Below, one piece after another: positions 25,799 through 38,744 of a DNA stretch of 64,000 nt (position 1 is its first letter; the number at the start of each line of letters is the position of its first letter). Below the pieces are notes generated by a model that saw nothing but the letters and a program-made list of their open reading frames with translations, did no database searches and had not been told where the DNA came from. The translations under genes were made by a program, and so were the position numbers. Origin of the DNA: Filosporella fistucella (taxonomy: Eukaryota; Ascomycota; Leotiomycetes; Helotiales); contig JAQJZZ010000015.1 of the NCBI GenBank assembly GCA_030077755.1, positions 2,108,001 through 2,172,000 on the forward strand, written 5' to 3'.

Positions 25799-27341
25799 AT
25801 GGGTTCAAATGAAGCTCGTGCCTGGAGTGATCTCCCCTCCCAACTCAAATCAGCTATTCCCAAACTCGACGGTCTCCTAGCAAAAGATGCCCAATTCCAA
25901 GCTTTCGCCAACACACCAGAAATATCACAACCTATCACCTTCGGTATCAAAGCTGCTGGATCAGATAACACAGTTCTCATCACCGTCAAGAGCCAACAAG
26001 GAACAGCCACATCAGGAAATGTCCAGAAAGCACTTTTCACACTCTCTGCTCTCCCAGAACAATGGCAGGAATTCTTCAAACCGGTCCCAGCGATGCCGTA
26101 CCATTCATATTGGGGTATGTTCGGTATGAACATTAAGCAGGAAGGAATCGAGGTTCTGGGTGACCAACTCGCGTTCAATAAATATGCTCATTTCTGGCGA
26201 CGAGGCCTGGAACTTCTACATGATGCCCATTGTGGACCAATGCGAGCGGATGAACAACCAGAAACAGATGAAGACCATATAGTCGGCCGCTACGTTTACA
26301 TCACTGCACCAGTATGGGGTCGTTGTAAGGTATTCTACGAGCAAGGCGGAGATGGAAAACAAGATATAGTGTTCTTACACACTGCCGGCTCAGACAGTCG
26401 CCAATACCACGGCGTCATGAATCATCCTGAGATGCGCAAGAAGTGCAATATGATTGCGTTTGATCTGCCTGGTCATGGACGCAGTTTCCCTTCTACGAAG
26501 TTATATCCTGGTGCGCATACTAATACTGAGGATGCTTATGTGGGTGCCATTGCGGCAATGGTGAAGGCGCTGAAGTTGAATAAGCCGATTATTTGTGGTG
26601 CTAGTATGGCGGGACAGGTTTGTCTGGCTGTTGCTATTAGAGCGCAGGAAGTGGGTGCTAGTGGGACGATTCCACTTCAGGGGTATGTATTTCTGTAGTT
26701 GATTTTGAGATGTTTGAGGATTGACTTTGACTAGATCGGATTACCTGAATATGGAACGTCAATTCCATGATCGTTCACCACATGTAAATCAGTCTCTTTA
26801 CAACCCAGAATGGATCTATGGCGTATGTACTCCACCACCTTCTCAGCGCAGCCTCTCTTACTGAAGGTGATAGATGATGTGTCCTACGGCTCCTCTTGTA
26901 AACCGCCAATTGATCTGGCATCTCTACTCCGCTCAAGCATAGTAAGCTACCTTTTCCTTTGTTACGCCTCCAGATCTTGCTGTAAATCAGCTTCCGACCA
27001 GATCTCAGCCTGCTCGCCTGATAAAATGTTGACAAATTACGGTGCTAACTCATTACAGTGGCATCTTCCACGGTGATCTCGATTTCTACTTCGGCGGCTG
27101 GGATGGTCGTTCCCGAGTTGGCGGTATCGACACCAAGAAATGCCCTGTTTTCATGTTGACTGGGGAATATGACTGGAGTAATACTCCGGCAATGGCACAG
27201 AAGACCTGCGATAAGATTCCAGGAGCGAAGCATAAGGCGATGCCTGATCTGGGACATTTCCCAGCTACGGAGAATCCAGCGAAATTTGTACCGCATTTGT
27301 TGGAGGCTATTGAACATATTCAGAAGACTAGGCAGGCGTGA
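25799..27341 (+). CDS. alpha/beta hydrolase
   Basis: Four exons (25799-26682, 26735-26822, 26874-26941, 27059-27341) give 440 aa. The last 240 residues hold an alpha/beta hydrolase fold: FLHTAGSDSRQYHGVM (strand with oxyanion turn), AFDLPGHGRS, and the nucleophile elbow CGASMAGQ with Ser near residue 269. LTGEYDWSNTP (acid) and LGHFPATENP (His) complete a catalytic triad. The first 165 residues are a separate N-terminal region without a known motif; AMPYHSYWGMFGMN stands out, and the part resembles a small lipid-transfer-like domain only by general feel. The small third exon was found by frame: it reads MMCPTAPLVNRQLIWHLYSA, which restores the cap region between the Ser and Asp. Substrate unknown. 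No signal peptide, so probably cytosolic. Confidence 0.88.
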
Positions 27342-30300
27342 TTTGAATGAGGGAAATTGCATGAGGTATATTGAGGGCAAATTGATGTATATATATTTCC
27401 TTATCTGATGCGGATTAGCAATGTATTCAATCCCTTTTGACATCGTGGCCTAGATTAGCTTGGACCTCGTGACCTGCAAGATATTGAGGTTCCATATTAG
27501 ATCAGCCTGATATGTTGTTAGTAAGATAACTTCCCTTAAACGACTGCCATGATTGCTGAATGGTGATCAAGCGCACATGATCATCTTAAAATTCTATCAC
27601 GGGCAAAACGCCAATAAAGGTTGTCACCTGGGGTGCCGCCGTCTTGACGTGTGGAAAGATACAATTGTATGAAATCTTGACGCAAGATCGAATTCGATAC
27701 ACAGAGCGGCACACCAATATTCATACTACAGATTTGCACAGTTGACTAATATTCCTTTGGTAACATCTTAACTATCAGCACGAAGGAGCAATGCCAGTAA
27801 ACTAATACCCATTGTGGTAGATTTGCACGCACGAAATATCCCATCTGACGGAAAGATAAAGGTGGCAAGCATAGTCATCAAAACAATTAAAAAATCATCC
27901 TCCCTCAACGCATGTCTGGCATATACACAAAGTAGTCAATGAATGATGCGTACGGGGAACTCGAAACTCCCTCAACAGGTGTAGTGTTTGTTGACTGTGG
28001 AGGAGTAGTCGTTGGACCGACGGCAGATGGACTAATTTCTACAGCTATCTCTGAAGACTTGTAAGCATAGCTTCAAATAGAAGAATATTTCATGGACTAC
28101 CTGTGATAGGTTCTTGGTCGCCCATGGTCAAGCCTTTTCAGACTGTAATTTTTCAACGACAGTAAGGGTGTCCTCGTCGTCCACTAATATGATGTCGTGC
28201 TCAAGTATATGGAGGAAACGAATTGGTGAAAAGAAGAAAGATTATGATACAAGCGCGGGTCTCTATGGGACTTAATTGGTACACGAGTGACAGATCGGGT
28301 GTGAGCCTATAAATGGTGAAGTAGTGATGGGGTAGAATCCCCACTTTAGCAAAATTGGTCGACAATAGCGATGTAAGGTTCGGCGAGTATGGCTGACCAA
28401 GCCTGAACTTCGAGCTCGTGCTCTAAAAAGATAAAATGAATAAGATATGTAGTGTCGTGTAGGCAGTGTCGCCCTTTTAAACAGCTGCAGCCTCTGCAGC
28501 CCGACGGCCCTTCGGTGACCGAAGCTTTCGGTCTGTTTCGCCGGGAGACGCAGCAGCTTTGATACAAAGGTTGAGAAGCCCCGAAGTAAGATCACGGTAA
28601 CGAGTTATGTATGATAAGATTTGAATTTAAATCTGGGACTTCATTTAGGTTTGGGTTTGTGTTCGAGGAAAGATATGTTTTGAGTTTGCATGCGGGGAAC
28701 ACCGCGTAGACTGAGAATCTATTCAATAGGAGAGGCTTTGAGACCAACGGCGGATAAGAAAAGGTTTTATCCGAAATAAAGTAAGATTTAACAACGCCAT
28801 ACATCCTCAACGCTTACTTCGCATGACCGTGCACTTGCATTCGGAACCAGCAGTACCCCGAGAACGAGTGATTTAGGAGAAGAGCAAGTTCACCACGCGG
28901 CACACTGAAACGTACTGAAGTCAAAAGTGATTGAGTTTACAGTAACAGGCAAATGGAAATTTTGTGATAAAAGTATATAAAGCCCGAAGCTAGCATGTAT
29001 CATTACTTCTCCCCCGAGTCGGACAGAGAAAAATTGCCGTTATCGAGAAGCGGAGTTCCTGTCTCTACTATTCAGTCTATTCGGAAGTGCCGGGTGGCTT
29101 GAAGCACTTTCTCACGATCCAACCCACACCGAGAAGTTGTGATACATGTACATCTTAACAATGCTAGAAAAAAATTGTCTGTGAAATATAGAGAAAAAGG
29201 GAGAATGAAGGAAAGAATGAAAGTCGAATCTGCTTTGTCCAAGACCATAGGTCATGTGACTCCGGACAGAGGTTCAAGAGTCTGAGGGCATCGAGTCCAC
29301 CTTCTCCCTTGAGCATCATCAGCTTTTCTGACCCCACCCTTCGCTCGCAGAGACTCCTGGTATATATCCCGTATTTGAACCTCCAAGCATAAATTGAAGC
29401 AGAAACATCTCAGCTGAGGGCCGACATGTGCAATCTGCCCCTCGATCTGACCCCTCCTCCCTTGAACTGAACCTTCAGAGGCTCCTTAAATCAAGCTCGA
29501 AGCAAATGGACCCCATGCACGAAGAGATAATCTGCGAGATGCATGATTCCATATTCGCGGGCTTCAATTTTCGAAGTAATGGTCGGGAAGTGCGAGCATC
29601 AGTGATGGACTGTCGATGAGGCATGAGCTCGCAAAGCTTGAGAATTGCTGTTTTTCTGGAAGTACTTTCCACCATATCTATTAAGGCATCAGCAATGGAT
29701 ATTTTTTGGTCTGCAGAAGGCATGACACGACCACGTCGGCATTTCGTTGATTGGGACCCAACACGGCCTTCCAAAACTCGTCAGCGTCTACTACAAATTG
29801 CTTTGTAGTCATCGGAGATCATGTTGCAGATGAACAACATGTGGCCGGATAGTGGGTGGGTCTTAGAGTTACGACCGCAAATCTTGAGGGACTCGATAGA
29901 TCCTTTTAGACTCGAAGTAACGAAGTCCGAGATCGAGGAGAAGAGTGAATATCCGCAGCCATAGGCCGTCACATAACATATCATTCCTTCTTGACAGAAT
30001 TGCAGCTCGGATGTTCAGCGCCGGGTTTAGGATTTTTCTTCACAATTTCCGTTGGATTATGGCCGAATAGCACCACATCTCCTCTTCGGTCTTCGAGCTG
30101 CAATAGCTGTTAATTTATCTAAATTCTTGTTTTCTTCCTCACTACAGAGATGAGGCGCACCGTTACCCAGTCCCAACACCTAATCCTATGGTCTGCAGGA
30201 GCACGCTCTACTGGTAGCCGTATTATATCTACACTTAACGGCACCTACCATATCGCATGCCGAAAGATGCAGCGCGACTCTTCCGTTTCGGCTTCGGGCG

Positions 30301-31842
30301 AGTTCTCACCTTCGCCGTCCTTGCAACAGCTGGCTTGAAAATTCCTATTCGGAACGATAGGATGTTACACCATTTCCACTAATATGGAATCTGATTACAA
30401 CCCGTTGCCAAACACTCTACCTGATTGGCCGCGAATCATTTCCCCATTACGAATAATCAGCCAGCCTGATCAGGATATATCTCAAGAATATTAAACGACG
30501 CGGCTCAATTACAAGTATTGCGGGACATGGCCACCTTTGTCAGCTTTCTGTTTGGGATTCCTCCAGCAACGGACATTCCACCGCAGCTTCATACCATATC
30601 TAAGCTCTAGCTGTGCCTGATAGTGTGGGATGATGAGCCGACAAACGAGACAAAGTGGTCTTTGATCGCATAATGTCCTGCGACTATCTTGTAATGACGT
30701 CGAGATCACCTCTTTCCTGTGGCGTGCTATGGCATTGTTGTTGCATATGTGTGAAATCTCACAGCGTGATGCTAGCTGTTCCAGGGATGTGTTTCGGGTA
30801 CCGTGGGCTGCAGCTACTCGATAGCTCCTCGCAGCACTCGCTAACATTCGGAACTCAGGGGAGGATCTACAGGACGTGCGGAGGCTGTAGCGCACGATGC
30901 ATCTCCTGCACGGCTGAAATTGTCACTTCGTCTTGTTGGAAAAGTTTAAAGGTACTCTGAACAGCCCGTTCTCGTGCGAACCACCGAAGATTGAGACCAA
31001 CTATTCCAATGCGTTTGGTAGTCTTCATCAATTTTCCATTCGTGAGAATCCGTCTACCGGATTCTTCCATTACCAGGGAAAACACCTATTCCAAGGTATC
31101 ATAATCGATACCTAGTGCGATACACCGAATTGAACCCCGGTGGTGATCTCGAATCCGCCTGATTGGGTGTTACTCCCCTTGCCTCATATACTTGCAGGCT
31201 AAATCATGCATATCTGCAAGGACGGCTACGGCCGGACAACTGTCAATATCTACATTGGCGGAACTTGGTTTGACACTGAGGATCTCGGCGTGTGGCGATG
31301 TCGTATTGAACATCTGGTGTTAGTAGATCTTATTTCTTTTGCATTCGCTCTTCCAACTGGTAAGCAAGTACAGAAATATCACGTCAACTGATCTGTGCAG
31401 TCAATGCAGATTGTCGTAAGGATGATGATCGCTACAACTCACCGCTGGTAATCAAAGGCTGCTGTTATTCTTTCATATCGTGATCGCGGTGGCCCGGTTA
31501 TTGCTTGCATCAGCCGTTATCTGTTACCCACATATGGCCATGGATATTTATGCATTTCCCATGACTGGACAATCCAAATGCAGGGCGAAATGCTTCGAGA
31601 ATTCTGTCATCCATTATATACAAGCTGTTCATATTACACACCAAAGCTGTCCCTGCACAACATACAAAGGTATCTTATCGCCAGGTGCCCTTCTATTTTC
31701 ATATTCTTGATCCAATTCTCTTTTAATCGATTCACGTGTTTTGATTTCATTCTCAAAACTGGATTTCTTAAAAATAAGGGAGTTGGCCAGTGTGCCCTCC
31801 TTACCTCAGATGCAAACCAGGTGGTATTCGCCATTAGGAAAC
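27342..31842. other. 4.5 kb stretch without a supported gene
   Basis: Many short frames but no coherent exon chain. A G+C-richer patch with local palindromes lies at 28485-28560. Around 29430-31100 the sequence is as G+C-rich as coding DNA and has several medium frames on both strands, which could be the remains of a decayed gene. At 31206-31330 a frame reads MHICKDGYGRTTVNIYIGGT and then WFDTEDLGVWRC; it looks protein-like, but I cannot extend or name it. Confidence 0.4.
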
Positions 31843-33480
31843 ATGAGCTTGAGGAGAACGCCTGAGCCCCCAGCATTCTTGAAGGATAAATTCCAAAAAG
31901 CAGATCAGTTGGAAGCAGATGCAGAGAAGGTCGGAACGTCCTATGTAAGTTCCGACGACGTTGGTAGAAGGGCATTACGTCCGCAGCCGTCATGGGACCC
32001 AAACGATCCATTGGTAAACTTCCCCAGTCGACCAATATTAAATCTTGTGCTGATTGAAATTTCCAGAACTGGAGCACCTGGCAAAAGTGCAGGACTCTCT
32101 TCACGGTCTGCTTTTTCAGCTTCCTATCCACAACAAATGCTTCGAAATTCATATTCGCAACTGGCCTTCTTCGGCATGAGTTCCAGAAAAGCAGAAGGGA
32201 AATCGAGTATGTAGTTGCATTTAATATGCTTGCTCTTGGATCGGGAAGTCTTTTCTGGGTTCCTCTGGCACGCGTTATCGGCAAACGGCCGATTATTCTG
32301 CTCTCTCTCCCGCTTCTCCTTGCCGCAAATGTCTGGTCTTTTAGTACACATTCATATCGCCAGCTCTTTGCATCCTCTGTTCTCTCCGGGTTTGCAGCTT
32401 CAGCTGGCCAAGCCACTGTCCCTGCCATTGTCACCGATTTATTCTTCGTTCACGAACGTGGGACTCTAATGATGGTCTTCAGTTTCTCACTATCATGTGG
32501 GTTTTTTCTTGGTCCAGTAATCAATGCCTTTGCAATCGAGTATTCAGGTTGGAGGACGGTGTGTGGATGGCTGGCAATTGCAACCGGTGTCAATTGGGCA
32601 GTGGCGATCTTATGTGTGCAAGAAACCAGCTATTATGGGAGGGATATATATGCGGGATTCAGCACATATGGACCGAAGAAGTCACATTTGAAGAGATTGG
32701 GATTGGCAGATGGCTGGAACAAGAATGAGGGTTTGATGGGAGCGTTAAGTAAATGTCTCGCAGTGGCAAGTTATCCTGCTGTGTTATGGGCAGGTTTGCT
32801 GGCGGCTACGTTCGTTGGGTGGTAAGTTCTGTTGATCTCACTCCCGAAATATCCAATACTGACTGCCAACTAGGAATGTGGTTATTGAGCAACAATCCAT
32901 ATTTCATTTCATCAGATCTCCGTATCGTTACAGTCGCACCACTCTGGGTCTCCTCAACCTGTCGTTATTCATTGGCTCTCTCCTTGCTATTTTCTTCGGC
33001 GGAAAAGCAATCGACATGGTTTCAAATCGCCTCAGCATCACTCAACGTGGCCGAAGAGAACCGGAATATCGTCTCTACGGGCTAATTCTCCCTGCGGTAG
33101 TTGGGCCAATGGGTATCCTTCTTTTCGGTCTTACTATAACCGAACATAGGCATTGGATTATTCCTACAATTGGAATGGCAATGCATGGTTTTGGGATAAC
33201 AACTTTCTTAAATGTTTTATTGGTTTATATAATTGATTGCTATGCACCTCTCGCGGCAGAGGTATCTGCTATCGTGTTTATGCTTAAAGGGCTTGTGGAG
33301 ATGTGTATGGTGTTTTGGAGCAAGGAGTGGGTGAGGGGAGCAGGGGAAAAGTTTGCATGGGGACAGATGGTAGGAGTGATGTATTTTTTTGCTTTGTTCG
33401 GGGTATTATTTGTGCTTTGTGGCAAAGTGATTAGAGCTAGGACGGCGAGATGGGGACCTGTGGCTTGGATGGAGAGGTGA
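31843..33480 (+). CDS. MFS transporter, DHA1 type
   Basis: Three exons (31843-32013, 32067-32821, 32874-33480) give 510 aa. MFS carriers of this type export drugs or metabolites, or take up small solutes, at the plasma membrane. SWDPNDPLNWSTWQKCRTLF spans the first intron and is the classic entry to TM1 in DHA1 proteins. GSLFWVPLARVIGKRPIILL is motif A between TM2 and TM3. GPVINAFAIEYSGWR is the TM5 antiporter motif (motif C-like), and SSVLSGFAASAGQATVPAIV is TM4. About 12 helices are present, with a long central loop holding GRDIYAGF. The frame stays open upstream of 31843, and a second ATG at 31810 would add 11 residues; I prefer 31843. Substrate unknown. Confidence 0.9.
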
Positions 33481-33715
33481 CTCTGCTGCTTAAACTCAGA
33501 TAAATGTGTAAACTATCCAAAGTATAGGTGGTATCTCGATCTGAAACAATATTCCAGGCGCAAAATCCCAACCTGACACCATTTCAAAAACGCCCGCTGT
33601 GTCCTTGCAATGCTTCAGATATGCCCTAAGCATAAAGAATGTCAGCAAGCCTTATAGTGATTTGCAAAGGTAAATGGAGAAACTATTCAAAAATCAAACT
33701 TACTAAACAGCCAAA

Positions 33716-34072
33716 TTAAAAACACCCAGCATCCCTCTCCCACCTCTCTTTCTGCGCCAACTCCCAATTATTCGTTATACTCTGCGATCTGATTTTACTA
33801 ACACCCTTCAAAACTTTGGCTTTGAATTTGGCAACCATCAATCTCTTCTCCCATGAAATCTTTTCCCTCAAAGTCCTCTCTGATTTTGGATCTTTCTCCG
33901 TATATTCAGGAGGTGTTTCGTAGACAGGAGGGAGTTTCTGAGGTGGTTTTGGAGTCTGATCTAGTGTGTAGGGAGGCTCAAGAGAGCTTAATTGGGCGCG
34001 AGTAGTGATGAATTCTCGGAGTTCTTGTATGACAGCGCGGTAGGCACTGTGCTCTTGATTCTGTCTTGGCAT
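33716..34072 (-). CDS. small PPxY-motif protein
   Basis: A single exon of 118 aa, not a recognised family. It holds two PPxY motifs, PPVY (residues 48-51) and PPEY (54-57), plus an EPPY just before. PPxY is the binding site for WW domains, as in Rsp5/NEDD4 ubiquitin ligases and their adaptors (known for the motif, inferred here). The C-terminal half is Lys/Arg-rich (EKRLMVAKFKAKVLKGVSKI), probably helical. The start MPRQNQE resembles the start MPNNQTQ of the next gene downstream, on the same strand. An earlier in-frame ATG lies at 34093. It may be a truncated relative of that neighbour. No signal peptide. Confidence 0.58.
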   Translation of the reverse strand: MPRQNQEHSAYRAVIQELREFITTRAQLSSLEPPYTLDQTPKPPQKLPPVYETPPEYTEKDPKSERTLREKISWEKRLMVAKFKAKVLKGVSKIRSQSITNNWELAQKERWERDAGCF

Positions 34073-34994
34073 TTTGGTTGTGGGGCTGTACATAAACTAC
34101 GGCGTGGTGGAAAATATGAGATGGGCGAGGAAGGAATTATTTTGAATGAGAGATACAGAAGAAGTTTTTGGAGGTGCACTTAATTATGAAGTGCTTGCCA
34201 TGATGGGTCTTCTGGAATAAGTATGTTTCCTTTGGGGGACTAGTTTACAGCCAAATATACGGTCCCAAATTTTGTTTCTAGCACCACACATAAACGAAAA
34301 GTAGAAATCTGACATCATATTTTTGAGACAGCTAAAATTTTACCTGAGATATATATAGAATTGAAAATAGAGCATATCAGTTATGATGCATATAACCTGC
34401 GTTGGTCCAACGACTTTACTCGTGTCTTTCTCTCCCTTTAATGCCATTTTACATCAACTTTAGGCACTGCCTCAAGTACCCATACACATAAAAAAGCGAA
34501 TGATTACGTAGAAAACTCGAAATGGATGTTGTATAGTCACATTGTAAAATCCCACAAGGAGGAGATACGAGAATAGAGGCAAGCAGAACAGGTAGTGCGG
34601 AATGTGAGCACGACGGGCATGGAATTGCATCCGGCGATGAAATTACCGGAAATCAATACCACGATGTTGATACTAACGGCCTTTGCATGATTTTGTTTGA
34701 CTTTTATGTTGCAACACGTGAATTTACCTGGGCACGCAAAAAACGAGATAGAATTCAGGGCAAAAATATAGCATGTCGGAAATGTTAAGTGCTTGTCATA
34801 ACGTCACCGCAGATTCGCAACAAAGAAGAATGAGCATTTTTCAGTTTATTCCGTGTAACTATATACATTGAAGTAGCATCTATGTTTTCCAATCTTAATG
34901 GTCATACTCATTGATCATATAAATAACTATCTTTTCCAATTTCATCTTGACCCCCCATCACATCAAAGAGATCGCTCTCCTCAGGCTCCTCCTC
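34073..34994. other. intergenic
   Basis: About 0.9 kb between two minus-strand genes. A+T-rich, with no gene seen. It holds the promoter of the small PPxY gene and the 3' flank of the acidic one. Confidence 0.4.
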
Positions 34995-35807
34995 TTAGTC
35001 CTTAACAGCATCAGTATATTCCACCATCTCATACTCCTCAAAATCACCATCAAACATCTCTCCTCCATTGAGATCTCCAAGAGAACAATCCTCCTCGAAG
35101 TCAGAAAGATCATCATCCTCAGAGTCAGAGTCATCCTCGAAATCATCGTAACCAAAATCCGGATCAAGCAGATACTCCAAGTTATTCACTGGTACAAGTT
35201 GATCCTCATTTTGAGCAACGGTCACATTCCACATGTGACGGTGGAATTTGCTGATAACTGGTGCGTAGTTTCTCTCCTCGGCCAGTTGTCGAACTCTCAT
35301 AGCATCGAGCTCGATTTGCATCCAGTTGAGTAGTCCTTCCATGCCAACTCGACCTTTTCCTGCAACTGTGATACTGCCGCCGAAGCTCTCGACTGTATTC
35401 TCAGAATTGAGAGGACCAAGAATGTAGAGGCGTTCATAAGATGGGGGATTTGGATCCGTTGCCTCATACCTAGGTGGTTGTTCGTAAGGAGGAGATGATT
35501 CGACGGCGAGTGACTGATCAACGAAATTTGGCATTGAAGGGCAATCGACTCTTCGAATCGTAGTTTCCCATATAACTTCATCGGCGATTTCATCAAGGAC
35601 AACTCTTAGATGCTTGAGACCGGTGCAGATATATTCGATGATGTCGTTAGCGTTTGGAATATTTGTGCTGAGATATTTGTATCGAGCGATCTCAGCATCG
35701 GTCATTTCTTCGCAGCACAACATTGCCGTGTAGAGATCGAAGAGCTGGTCTGCTTCGGAGTCGGATTCGTTGTAGTTGCTGACGGTCTGGGTTTGGTTGT
35801 TAGGCAT
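34995..35807 (-). CDS. acidic PPxY-motif protein
   Basis: A single exon of 270 aa from the ATG at 35807; family not recognised. The first 100 residues look globular (TDAEIARYKYLSTNIPNAND, CTGLKHLRVVLDEIADEVIW). Next comes a short Pro/Tyr segment with SPPYEQPPRYEATDPNPPSY, giving PPxY at 111-114 and 121-124. Residues 140-215 form a second ordered part. From about 216 to 262 the chain is strongly acidic (DDFEDDSDSEDDDLSDFEED). The PPxY pair suggests docking to a WW-domain ubiquitin ligase (inference). The frame stays open further upstream to 35993, but that part has no conserved look, and MPNNQTQ matches the start style of the smaller PPxY neighbour 0.9 kb away. Confidence 0.68.
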   Translation of the reverse strand: MPNNQTQTVSNYNESDSEADQLFDLYTAMLCCEEMTDAEIARYKYLSTNIPNANDIIEYICTGLKHLRVVLDEIADEVIWETTIRRVDCPSMPNFVDQSLAVESSPPYEQPPRYEATDPNPPSYERLYILGPLNSENTVESFGGSITVAGKGRVGMEGLLNWMQIELDAMRVRQLAEERNYAPVISKFHRHMWNVTVAQNEDQLVPVNNLEYLLDPDFGYDDFEDDSDSEDDDLSDFEEDCSLGDLNGGEMFDGDFEEYEMVEYTDAVKD

Positions 35808-36569
35808 CTTGATTGATATGATACTTGAGCTTTGAAGGAAAGTGGAAAATAAAGTGTGAAGTGAAGAAGTGTGCTTGGGTGAGTAAGAAGGATCTCCTTC
35901 TGCCCTGAGAGGATCTCTACATACCCCAAGTTTGGATATCAGGTTGGCTAGTGATTGAGATACGGATTGACTATTAGTGGCAGATTTCATCATAGGAAGT
36001 ATTTTTCAGGGCCTCGGGACTAAGTGATATGAACTGGCTAGTCTCTATATAGGGAGCATTTAATGTTAGAAATTACGTCGGGAAGTGGATCTAGTGCCAT
36101 GGACTAGAAATCTTCTAGAAGTATTAAGCTTTTTACCTCAAGGGGGGTGGGGGGTAAGACTAAGCGTATTATTTACTCTTCTTTTGATACTTTCCTTTCT
36201 CCCATAGAGGTGTATTGCAGGTGGGGTAGCTCAATCTATATGCTTTGACTTAAACGCATTCTCAAAGGGCTGAATTTGGGAAAATTCCCTTTATGAAAAT
36301 TCTGCCGCATAACAGTCAATTCCTGTTTGCAAGACGAGTAGTAGCTTGTGGCACAGGTAGCAGAAGTCCAGGTCTCAGGGATGACGAGACCCACATGAAG
36401 CGCCGTCATTGAATCGCTGCGAAAGCACGGAATTGAGGTTCGATATACGGAAATCCGAAAGCACGTCCGACTACATGTTAATATATCCGTTCCAGATATA
36501 TCATACTAGTCGCAAATATCTATGATGGAGCAAATAATAGGATAATTACCCAAAATTATGCCTCTACCA
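35808..36569. other. intergenic
   Basis: About 0.76 kb. It contains the promoter of the acidic PPxY gene and the 3' flank of the Zn2Cys6 gene. A G-run (GGGGGGTGGGGGG) lies at 36143-36155. Otherwise nothing supported. Confidence 0.4.
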
Positions 36570-38353
36570 TCATCCAGGCAAATAATTCCTGTCTCTCATC
36601 TTCCCTCCAAGACTCCCTAGTAACTCCACTCCCACACCCTTACAAATCCTCTCCATAGCTTTCTCAGCCCACTCCAACTCATCTGTCACCTTCTGAAATT
36701 CCATTCCCTTCCCCACTCCATCTAGATCCGCTTTTTCCCCAGCCAAGACAGCAGTACTTAGAACCTCGATCGCGACTTTCAATGGAAAAACTGTTGGCAT
36801 GGGTCCCGTGCTCTTGAATTCTTCCCTGAAGCAAAATTCTAGAGTTTGACAAATATTTCGAGCTAGAGCGATGATCTCATCGTCCTGGTTCCCTTTTGTC
36901 TGAGGGATGGGAATGGGTAAACCTGGAATAGGAACAGGGAGTGGCAGTGTAAGGCTCTTTTCGCCGGCTAGAAGGATAGCCAGAGTTGCCCAGTATAGAA
37001 GTAATGTTTCTGCCGTGCCTAGATCTGGGAATTGAAAAGCTACTGGAAAAACAGAGTTTTGAGTGTAAGTTGTGCGATGGATTGAGTCATTGAAACCTGT
37101 TGAGAGGGTACTCCAATACAGTAGTCCCTTATTTTCTTTCTCCCATCTTCTGTAGAAGGAGCGGAGTTTCATTTCTAGTTGACTGACTTGTGCATGGATT
37201 GACAAGAGCGAATTGATAAGTGCTGCTGGATTTGTTGCGAGTGTTTGAAGGGATGTGGGACTGAATAGGGAATAAGCAGTAGCGATTAGAGAAGAGAGAG
37301 TAGCCATGTGGTCTAATAGCATATCGTATCTTGATTTTGGGGTATGGGAAAATGGATCAGCGAGCCAGTTTGGCTGGGAGAGAAACGTCGTTCGTCGTTC
37401 GGTCATGGAGAGTTGGATCTACTTTTGTCAATATCCAGCTTTGAGATATGTATTCCACAGATACCGAGAAGAGGTAGATTGACTCACTTCCAGTTGTCGA
37501 AAGGTAATGAAAAGCCGACGAGCAAATCCCTTCCCATGAGCCCTCGATCCCCTTGCCTCAAACAACTTCGCACACCCCTTTAGATGATTTGTCCATCCAG
37601 TAAGTGACTGATCCGGACATTCGATAATCTCATACATAAGAGAACTCATACAAGCAGCTAAGGTTTCGTCTGTATACATCGACTTCTCATCCCACAGAGC
37701 CTTTTGCAGTTCCCACAGTCCTTGAACATAAAACTTCCGGCTCTCGTGAATGAGAGCTGCATCTCTGTGGGTCCGACCGAGTTTCGCGGTTGCGACAGCT
37801 AGAATTGAGGCTTCAAGAGCGGTGGTAAATGTTGGGTGTGTAGGGAGAAGAGTGAGCCAACCACCGGCTGTGGAGGAAGCGGTTTCTGGGAGGTAGATAT
37901 GTAGGAATTCGCTGAGGATTTGGGAGCGGTAGACTGCTCTAGTCGAGGGACAAGAAATGCTCCAGAGCGTGGTATAAGCTTCTTTGGTTGAAATAGATGC
38001 TTCGAGAGGAGGAAACGGTGCTAGGGTCCATAATTTCTGACTGTTGTTTCTGGGTGGTATTGTAAATGAAGGTAACTCAGTTGAGACCGGAACAACACTA
38101 GGTTTGCGTGGCTTAGAGACTTCCTTCCGTGTTCTTTCATCGAGAACGAATACTCTTTCTCGCTCATAGCCACCACACTCTCGGCTGGACTTGATACAAG
38201 TTCTGCAAGATGGTCTTTCGAGTGTGCACTAGAGAGAAATCAGTCACTGGATGATTTGAGCAATAATAAGACATCGAATAAAACTTTACATACTGCTATC
38301 TTGCGAGTCTTACATGTTTTACATGCTTTTGATCTGCCTGCAACTCCTACCAT
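36570..38353 (-). CDS. Zn2Cys6 transcription factor
   Basis: Three exons (38353-38294, 38228-37488, 37418-36570) give 549 aa. The N-terminal finger is C11-x2-C14-x6-C21-x6-C28-x2-C31-x6-C38, the binuclear zinc cluster that binds DNA in fungal regulators. Intron 1 (65 bp, phase 0) falls exactly before the third Cys; splicing at GTATGT gives the correct x6 spacing. After a short linker, residues from about 90 onward fit the Fungal_trans_2 (PF11951) architecture: SPSTRAVYRSQILSEFLHIY-like, LEASILAVATAKLGRTHRD, SMYTDETLAACMSSLMYEII, GWTNHLKGCAKLFEARG and the LFITFRQLE segment. No nuclear export or leucine zipper is obvious. The target is unknown. The nearest enzymes are on the far side of the 7-TM gene, so a local target is only a guess. 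Confidence 0.9.
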
Positions 38354-38744
38354 GTTTCCTATCCCTCGATATCTTCCGCTAGAATCCACTTTCAGGCGGT
38401 GGTCACGTGCCTTCCACTTAAGTGTTCCGTCTGGCGGCTGATTTTGTTGCGAAGAGTATATAGAAGTATATGATCGGCCTCGTGGATATCACTATCCCTA
38501 GATATGTAGGCAATGAAAAGCGTTGTCACTGTAGGATGGTGCCTGTACTTAAATAATGCCGATCAGCTCGGAGCGGCAGCCTGCGCCCCTAGAGTTCCCA
38601 ACCTTGTAAGCCACACGAAGCATGAGTGGTCGAAGGATCGAATCCTAGTGCATTCATCAGAATGTGCCTGGATAATGCAAAACCGATTCTGTGGTTCATT
38701 GAGTGTGATTTCTATAAATTTCCAGTGCGATTGAATGTCTATCT
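38354..38744. other. intergenic
   Basis: A short 0.39 kb spacer with the promoter of the Zn2Cys6 gene and the 3' flank of the membrane-protein gene. No gene seen. Confidence 0.4.
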